DNA of 10,524 nucleotides from JBBKWG01 sp037968835 (lineage in GTDB: Bacteria > Pseudomonadota > Alphaproteobacteria > Rhodobacterales > Rhodobacteraceae): NCBI GenBank assembly GCA_037968835.1, contig JBBKWG010000168.1:1-10524 (forward strand), read 5' to 3'. The notes beneath the pieces were generated by a model. That model was not told where the DNA came from, ran no database searches, and was given only the letters and a program-made list of their open reading frames with translations. Within the stretch, counting starts at the first letter, position 1; every line of letters starts with the position of its first letter. The position numbers and the translations under genes are program-made. This document shows, in pieces, positions 6,492 through 10,524 of this stretch.

Positions 6492-7271
6492 CTACTCGCG
6501 CTCGGCCAATGCGTCCAGCAAACCCTGATGGACGCCAGCGGACGCGGCAATGACGCCCGAAGTCTGACGAACGACACTGTTGAACGACAAGGTTCCACCT
6601 TTTCGGTCCGTCACCGTCGCGCCGGCCTCGGTCGCGATCAGCGCACCTGCCGCAATATCCCATTCCCAACTGGGTCGCAGCGTCAGCATTCCGTCGAAAC
6701 GACCTTCGGCGACCAGTGACAGGCGATACGCCAACGAGGGGCGAAAGTGCCGGTCGACTTCTGGCGGTCCATCTTTCCAGAAGCGATCCTGGAATGTGAC
6801 GCGGGGACTGAGAACGGATGCTCCAGTCACCTCGGGGCGATCAGACGCATTGATCGAAACGCCGTTCATCGTGGCGCCACCACCGTCAGTCGCAAGGTAC
6901 AGCTTGTCGCGCACCGGAAGATAGACGCAGGCAGCAACGATGCGACCCTCCTGCGCTATCGCCAGAGAATGCGCCCAGGTCTTTTCGCCAGCGACGAAGC
7001 TGCGCGTGCCGTCGATAGGATCGACGATGAAGACGTGCGTTGCGGAGAGGCGGGCAAGATCGTCTTCGGTCTCTTCGCTGACCCAGCCATAGCCGGGGCG
7101 CGAACCCAGAAGTCTTGCCTTCAGGTGGCTATCGACGGCGAAATCGGCCTCGCTTACCGGATCGTCGCCGCCCTTGTCCCAGACTTGCGGGTCTTCGCGC
7201 CAGAACCTGCGAGCGATGGCACCGGCTTCAAGTGCCGCGTCCGCAAGCAGGGCAATGTCACTCTCCGGCAA
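6492..7271 (-). CDS. Inositol-monophosphatase family phosphatase (CysQ-like)
   Basis: A 259-residue Mg-dependent phosphatase of the inositol monophosphatase / 3'(2'),5'-bisphosphate nucleotidase superfamily. Metal-binding motifs are all present: DPVSEADFAVD (37-47), WVSEETED (63-70), the signature DPIDGTRSF (84-92), and WEWDIAAG (202-209) with Asp205. The substrate could be 3'-phosphoadenosine 5'-phosphate (CysQ), inositol phosphate or another sugar phosphate; the sequence does not decide. The frame is open only from a TGA just upstream, and the first usable codon is TTG at 7271, which overlaps the pmbA end by 14 bp. A GGAG inside the overlap (7263-7266) lies six bases before an ATT codon at 7256, so an unusual ATT start or simple coupling from pmbA is possible. 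The neighbours pmbA upstream and DUF4170-kdtA-lpxK downstream are a familiar alphaproteobacterial order. Confidence 0.92.
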   Translation of the reverse strand: MPESDIALLADAALEAGAIARRFWREDPQVWDKGGDDPVSEADFAVDSHLKARLLGSRPGYGWVSEETEDDLARLSATHVFIVDPIDGTRSFVAGEKTWAHSLAIAQEGRIVAACVYLPVRDKLYLATDGGGATMNGVSINASDRPEVTGASVLSPRVTFQDRFWKDGPPEVDRHFRPSLAYRLSLVAEGRFDGMLTLRPSWEWDIAAGALIATEAGATVTDRKGGTLSFNSVVRQTSGVIAASAGVHQGLLDALAERE

Positions 7272-8604
7272 GGGTCATGCTTTCGACCAGTAGCGAGGGA
7301 ACGACACGCGATAACCAAGGTCGCGCATCATTGGCGGGCCGGATCGTCATCAGCATCTCGCGTAGATTGCCTGCGATCGTGCATTCGTTGACGGGCCAAA
7401 CAATTTCGCCGTTCTCGACCCAAAAGCCCGACGCACCGCGAGAATAGTCGCCGGTGGTCGAATTTATCGACGAACCGATGAGTGAGGTGACCAGAAGACC
7501 GGTGCCCATATCGCGAAGAAGATCCTCGCGCGACTGGTCGCTTTCGGTCAGCGCAATGTTTCCGGTGACGGGCGAGGGCGGGGTCGACGGTCCGCGTGCG
7601 GCGCTGGCGGTGCTGGGCATGCCAAGTTTGCGCCCGGTGGCAAGATCAAGCGTCCACCCGGTGAGTGTGCCGTTTTCGACGATTGCGCGGCGCGCGGTCG
7701 GCAGACCCTCGCCATCGAAGGGGCGCGAAGATGAGACACGCGCGCGGTGCGGGTCTTCGACGATGCAAAGATGAGCGGGCAGAACCTGTTTGCCAAGTGC
7801 ATCGCGCAGCCAGCTTGAACCGCGCGCGATCATCATGCCGTTCGCGGCCTGCAGAAGATGTCCGATCAGACCTGAAGCTATGCGCTCGTCGTAAAGCACC
7901 GGGTAAGCACCCGTTTTCGGCTTCCGTGCACCGGCGCGTCCAAGGGCCCGCTCGGCCGCGATCCGACCGACGTCCTCGGGCGCCGTCAGATCCGAGTGAT
8001 AGATACGAGCATCGCCGAAATAGTCACGCTCCATGCCGGTGCCTTCACCGGTGATGGCAACGCAGGACAGACCGTGGGACGATCGGGAATAGCCACCAGA
8101 AAATCCGTTTGTTGCCGCCAAATGCATGGCACTTCTGGAATAATAGGCACTCGCTGACTGAACCTGACTGATGCCCTTGTGCGCAAGCGCTGCCGCTTCG
8201 GCAATTGAGGCAGCGTTCTGCAATGCGGCGGGCAACGGCTCGGGTGCGTCCTCGACCAGATCAAGCCGGGCGACGTCCCAATGTTGAGCCAGTTGATCGG
8301 TGTCGGCCAGCCCGATGTTGGGGTCTTCAGGGGCAAGACGAGCCATGACGACCGCGCGCTCGGCCATAGTGCGAATGGTTTCCGGGTTGATATCGGATGC
8401 CGACACGCAGGCCTGACGCTTTCCGATCAGGACCCGCAGACCGATTTCGACGCCTTCGGCACGTTCGGCGTGCTCAAGCGACCCGTCGCGCACTTCGATC
8501 GACACGGAGGTGCCCCGGTTGGCCACCGCATCCGCAGCGTCGGCGCCAGCCCGTCTGGCTGCGGAAAGAAGATCATCTGCAAGGTTTTCAAGTGTGGCGG
8601 GCAT
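7258..8604 (-). CDS. pmbA: TldD/PmbA family protein, PmbA (TldE)-like
   Basis: A 448-residue protein of the PmbA/TldE family, the partner of the metalloprotease TldD; together they process microcin B17 and degrade unfolded peptides in E. coli. Typical PmbA features are the N-terminal ADAADAVANRGTSVSIEVRDG, then GLRVLIGKRQACVSASD, and the C-terminal half with MIARGSSWLRDALGKQV, SSRPFDGEGLPT, the GTLTGWTLDL strand, TGLLVTSLIGSSINSTTGDYSRGASGFWVENGEI and WPVNECTIAGNLREML. There is no HExxxH, as expected for the PmbA rather than the TldD member. The start ATG at 8604 has GGAG five bases upstream (8610-8613); longer in-frame readings would run into the intergenic hairpin region. It is 97 bp after the DUF2125 stop and overlaps the phosphatase gene by 14 bp. 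TldD itself is not in this window. Confidence 0.95.
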   Translation of the reverse strand: MPATLENLADDLLSAARRAGADAADAVANRGTSVSIEVRDGSLEHAERAEGVEIGLRVLIGKRQACVSASDINPETIRTMAERAVVMARLAPEDPNIGLADTDQLAQHWDVARLDLVEDAPEPLPAALQNAASIAEAAALAHKGISQVQSASAYYSRSAMHLAATNGFSGGYSRSSHGLSCVAITGEGTGMERDYFGDARIYHSDLTAPEDVGRIAAERALGRAGARKPKTGAYPVLYDERIASGLIGHLLQAANGMMIARGSSWLRDALGKQVLPAHLCIVEDPHRARVSSSRPFDGEGLPTARRAIVENGTLTGWTLDLATGRKLGMPSTASAARGPSTPPSPVTGNIALTESDQSREDLLRDMGTGLLVTSLIGSSINSTTGDYSRGASGFWVENGEIVWPVNECTIAGNLREMLMTIRPANDARPWLSRVVPSLLVESMTLAGE

Positions 8605-8663
8605 GAGGGCTCCGTTGTGGCTGAACCCGAGGTAGTCCGCGCGGCCTCGCTGTGCAAGGCGAC

Positions 8664-8694
8664 CCGGGCGCAGCAGCAATCCTGCGACGCCCGG
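8664..8694 (-). other. Strong hairpin just downstream of the DUF2125 gene
   Basis: The outer arms CCGGGCG and CGCCCGG are a perfect 7-bp inverted repeat. The inner bases extend it on the minus strand to 13 positions (one wobble, one mismatch) around a 5-base GATTG loop. It begins six bases after the DUF2125 stop codon, where a terminator would be. No run of T follows on either strand, so it is not a canonical Rho-independent terminator; a transcript-stabilising or attenuating stem is as likely. The rest of the 8605-8700 gap shows only the pmbA Shine-Dalgarno. Confidence 0.5.
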
Positions 8695-8700
8695 AGGGGG

Positions 8701-10200
8701 CTATTTGATGCGCTGGCCGTTCGCCAGGATCGAACCGTCTTCCTTGACTTCGATGGTCGACACAAGGCTGTCTTCGCCGTCGCCAGGACGTGCAAACAGA
8801 CCCAGCATCATGCGCGCACCCATCGCCTGATCTTCAGGCAAGAGACCCATGCTGACAAGGTTGTCCATCAGCGCATTGGCCCCCGTCAGCGCCAGATTGG
8901 CTGTCCCCGAAGGCGTTGGCATTGGCGTGGAATTGTCGAACGTAAACGCACCGTCACCTGTCAGTTCCGCACCGGCGATGGAAACCGTCAGCTCATTCAC
9001 ATTCAACGCGTCAATCTGGCCAGGAGGAGACTCTGGCTTCTCAACATATTCCGGATCGGTGAAGTCCTCGGTCAGCGTGACCATTCCGCTCAGGTCCAGA
9101 ACGACGGTCGCGGGATCCCGCGAAAGCACGCCAGTCGGGTCAATCATACCCCACAGCATGTCGTCGACTTTCAGATCGACGAGGCGCATGACCAGTTCAA
9201 TGCCTTGCGATTCGTCGGACGGGACCAGCGGAATGGCGAAACGCCCGCCGCTTTCGGCCATCGAGAACGTCAGCGGAGGAAACGGGATCATGTCACCCGA
9301 TATCGTCATCGTCGCGTCGAGATTGGTGCCGCCATAGTTGATGCCGTTCTCGTCGAATGCCATGTCGAGCGTGCCGGACGCAGCCGAGGCCGCAATTTGG
9401 AACGCGCCATCGGGAGTATCTGCGGCGATCGTGTACTGAACCGGGCCGTAAGTCGCAGTTCCAGTCTGGCGCAAGCCGCTCTCGATCATCTCGGCGGCGG
9501 ACATATCAAGCTCCAATTGACCGATCTGGCCCTTTGTCGCCTGCATCATGTCCTGCAATTCAAAGCGGACTTCCACACGCCCTTCTTCGCCGGTCGGGTC
9601 AGCGAAATCGATCAGCATTGCCATCGCGTCGATGTTGGTGACGCTGTCGAACGCCCGCATTTCACCGGAGCCAATTTCGGCATAACCAGAAAGCCCGGTT
9701 GCGGTGAAGTCCATATCCATCGCAAAGGCTTCGGGGACTTCGGGGCCGCTGATCGTCATCTCTCCGATCGACATTTCCGGTCCTTCGAATTCGTACCGGA
9801 TCAGGTCAGCATCGCCGGACGCGACCATGCTCAGACCTGGCTGACGCAAGACAAAGCCAACTTGCGCCGTCTCGCCCTCGGAATTGGTCACGTCGGCAAG
9901 AACCGGAACACTTTCGGACATCGAAATCGCTACCGTGCCGTCGCTGAGTTCCCGAAAGGAAATTTCGTCCATGGTGATGACGGCCTTGCCCTGAGGCGCT
10001 ACGTCGGACGACATGGTCAGGCCGGAAATCGTCAGAGTATCGCCTGACATGTTTTCATCGTTGATTGAAATGCTCATGCCGTAGCTTTCGACGAGCGACT
10101 TCCAGTCGGCCCACAGGGCTTCGGCGGAAATTTCGGCAAGCGCCGGGCCTGCCGAAAGGGCAAGCGCGGAGGTCAGGGTCACTATGCGTAAATGTTTCAT
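8701..10200 (-). CDS. Secreted DUF2125 protein of unknown function
   Basis: The 499-residue protein has a Sec signal peptide (basic MKHLR, hydrophobic TLTSALALSAGPA, then ALA with likely cleavage after residue 22), so it is probably periplasmic. The mature part looks beta-rich, acidic, unusually rich in methionine and without cysteine. Short similar strand motifs recur: DTLTISGLTMSSD near residues 55-67, GEMTISGPEVP, ATMTISGDM, NELTVSIAGAELTGDG. This gives the impression of stacked beta repeats. I recognise it as DUF2125, known to me mainly from Rhodobacterales and relatives; no function is established. The ATG at 10200 lacks a good Shine-Dalgarno but gives a complete signal peptide. A promoter candidate lies just upstream, and a strong hairpin follows the stop before pmbA. 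An AsmA-like lipid-handling role would fit the shape but is speculation. Confidence 0.85.
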   Translation of the reverse strand: MKHLRIVTLTSALALSAGPALAEISAEALWADWKSLVESYGMSISINDENMSGDTLTISGLTMSSDVAPQGKAVITMDEISFRELSDGTVAISMSESVPVLADVTNSEGETAQVGFVLRQPGLSMVASGDADLIRYEFEGPEMSIGEMTISGPEVPEAFAMDMDFTATGLSGYAEIGSGEMRAFDSVTNIDAMAMLIDFADPTGEEGRVEVRFELQDMMQATKGQIGQLELDMSAAEMIESGLRQTGTATYGPVQYTIAADTPDGAFQIAASAASGTLDMAFDENGINYGGTNLDATMTISGDMIPFPPLTFSMAESGGRFAIPLVPSDESQGIELVMRLVDLKVDDMLWGMIDPTGVLSRDPATVVLDLSGMVTLTEDFTDPEYVEKPESPPGQIDALNVNELTVSIAGAELTGDGAFTFDNSTPMPTPSGTANLALTGANALMDNLVSMGLLPEDQAMGARMMLGLFARPGDGEDSLVSTIEVKEDGSILANGQRIK

Positions 10201-10233
10201 AATTGGATATCCGGAGGGAAATTGGGTGCCGCT

Positions 10234-10262
10234 ACAATCCGCGCGTGGAGAAGGCGCGTCAA
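10234..10262 (-). promoter_or_regulatory. Candidate promoter for the DUF2125 gene
   Basis: On the minus strand TTGACG (-35, at 10257-10262) is followed by a 17-base spacer and GATTGT (-10, at 10234-10239). The -35 matches consensus at five of six positions and is preceded by C, as favoured in alphaproteobacteria; the -10 is weak. Transcription would start near 10227, about 27 bases before the ATG. The -10 overlaps TACAAT on the plus strand (10233-10238), a possible -10 for the divergent dehydrogenase gene that lacks a clear -35. Confidence 0.45.
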
Positions 10263-10296
10263 GGCACCGATATCAACGAGATTACTGGAAGCTTCA

Positions 10297-10316
10297 GCGT
10301 GGCTGCGATAGCACGC
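10297..10316 (+). other. Small imperfect hairpin before the dehydrogenase gene
   Basis: GCGTG(g)CT and AGCACGC can pair as a 7-bp stem with one bulged G and the 5-base loop GCGAT. It ends 13 bases before the Shine-Dalgarno of the downstream gene. It may be chance or a leader or operator element. Confidence 0.25.
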
Positions 10317-10339
10317 AGTAAGGCGAAATGGAGGCCGAC

Positions 10340-10524
10340 ATGGCTGTTCAAGGCAAATGTGTGATGATTACCGGAGCCAGCAGGGGTATCGGCGCGGCCG
10401 CGGCGCGGATCTTTTCAGACGCTGGTGCGAATGTCGTTCTTTTGGCCCGTGGTCGCGAGGCCATTGTCGAACTGGCCGGTGATATCGGGAATGCGGCGCT
10501 GGCGGTTCCTTGCGACATCAGTCG
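10340..10524 (+). CDS. Short-chain dehydrogenase/reductase, N-terminal part, cut by window edge
   Basis: The first 61 residues of a classical SDR-type NAD(P)-dependent oxidoreductase. After MAVQGKC they show the Rossmann cofactor motif MITGASRGIG (TGxxxGxG form), the helix AAARIFSDAGA, the second strand NVVLLARG, and AVPCDIS, matching the usual acidic residue after the third strand. An Arg after the second strand (LLARGRE) is compatible with NADP preference, though weakly. The catalytic Ser-Tyr-Lys residues lie beyond the window, so the substrate is unknown. The start ATG at 10340 is preceded by GGAGG five bases upstream (10330-10334). An in-frame ATG at 10328 overlaps that site and is less likely. 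It is divergent from the DUF2125 gene. Confidence 0.9.
   Translation, partial: MAVQGKCVMITGASRGIGAAAARIFSDAGANVVLLARGREAIVELAGDIGNAALAVPCDIS

Noticed and set aside
8664..8694. Calling the hairpin after the DUF2125 gene an intrinsic terminator.
   Set aside because: No T-rich tract follows on either strand, so it is listed only as a hairpin.
8281..10047. A 588-codon open frame on the plus strand opposite pmbA and the DUF2125 gene.
   Set aside because: It is antisense to two well-supported genes, its product is rich in Arg, His and Gln without any recognisable domain, and it spans the end of two genes and the hairpin between them. It is a side effect of GC-rich codon use.
1..10524. Mobile elements, CRISPR arrays, tRNA or toxin-antitoxin modules anywhere in the window.
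   Set aside because: I found no transposase-like products, no regularly spaced repeats, no tRNA-like cloverleaf and no small gene pairs; the window is almost fully covered by core-type genes.

Overview
The window looks like ordinary core chromosome from a GC-rich alphaproteobacterium, most probably Rhodobacterales (roseobacter/Rhodobacter type). The evidence is the mutY / DUF721 / dsbA cluster, the cysQ-like / DUF4170 / kdtA-like / lpxK cluster, and a DUF2125 protein next to pmbA. I see no mobile element, CRISPR array, rRNA or tRNA, and no region whose composition clearly looks foreign. All assignments come from reading motifs; no database search was possible.

Layout. (1) 1-1513, minus strand: mutY (base-excision repair), then 32 bp downstream the start of an AlkB-type alkane 1-monooxygenase cut by the window edge just inside its first histidine box. 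(2) 1514-1613: a divergent intergenic region. (3) 1614-3929, plus strand: a DUF721/DciA-like protein, a periplasmic DsbA-family thiol oxidoreductase, and a CaiB/BaiF-family CoA-transferase whose ATG overlaps the dsbA stop codon by one base. (4) 3907-10200, minus strand, in transcription order: a secreted DUF2125 protein, pmbA (TldE), an inositol-monophosphatase/CysQ-type phosphatase, DUF4170, a divergent KdtA/WaaA-like glycosyltransferase, and lpxK. Several of these junctions overlap or abut: pmbA/phosphatase overlap 14 bp, DUF4170/kdtA are 1 bp apart, kdtA/lpxK share one base. The lpxK stop overlaps the convergent CoA-transferase stop by 23 bp. (5) 10201-10339: a second divergent intergenic region, followed by the 5' end of a short-chain dehydrogenase on the plus strand, cut by the window edge.

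How the genes work together. LpxK phosphorylates the lipid A disaccharide at the 4' position, and a canonical KdtA adds Kdo to the product, so those two belong to one envelope pathway, with DUF4170 as a regular but uncharacterised companion. PmbA normally works with TldD, which is not in this window. MutY and DciA both serve genome maintenance and replication. The attached alkB and CoA-transferase genes are metabolic.

The most notable point is that the KdtA-like protein keeps the family scaffold and the catalytic-base glutamate but has lost several motifs I associate with the family, so it may be a paralogue with a different role. Other points worth checking are two TTG starts (mutY and the phosphatase), a strong hairpin without a U-tract just after the DUF2125 gene, a good promoter candidate before DUF4170, and the CoA-transferase where smc often sits in related genomes. 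I found no convincing new multi-gene system.
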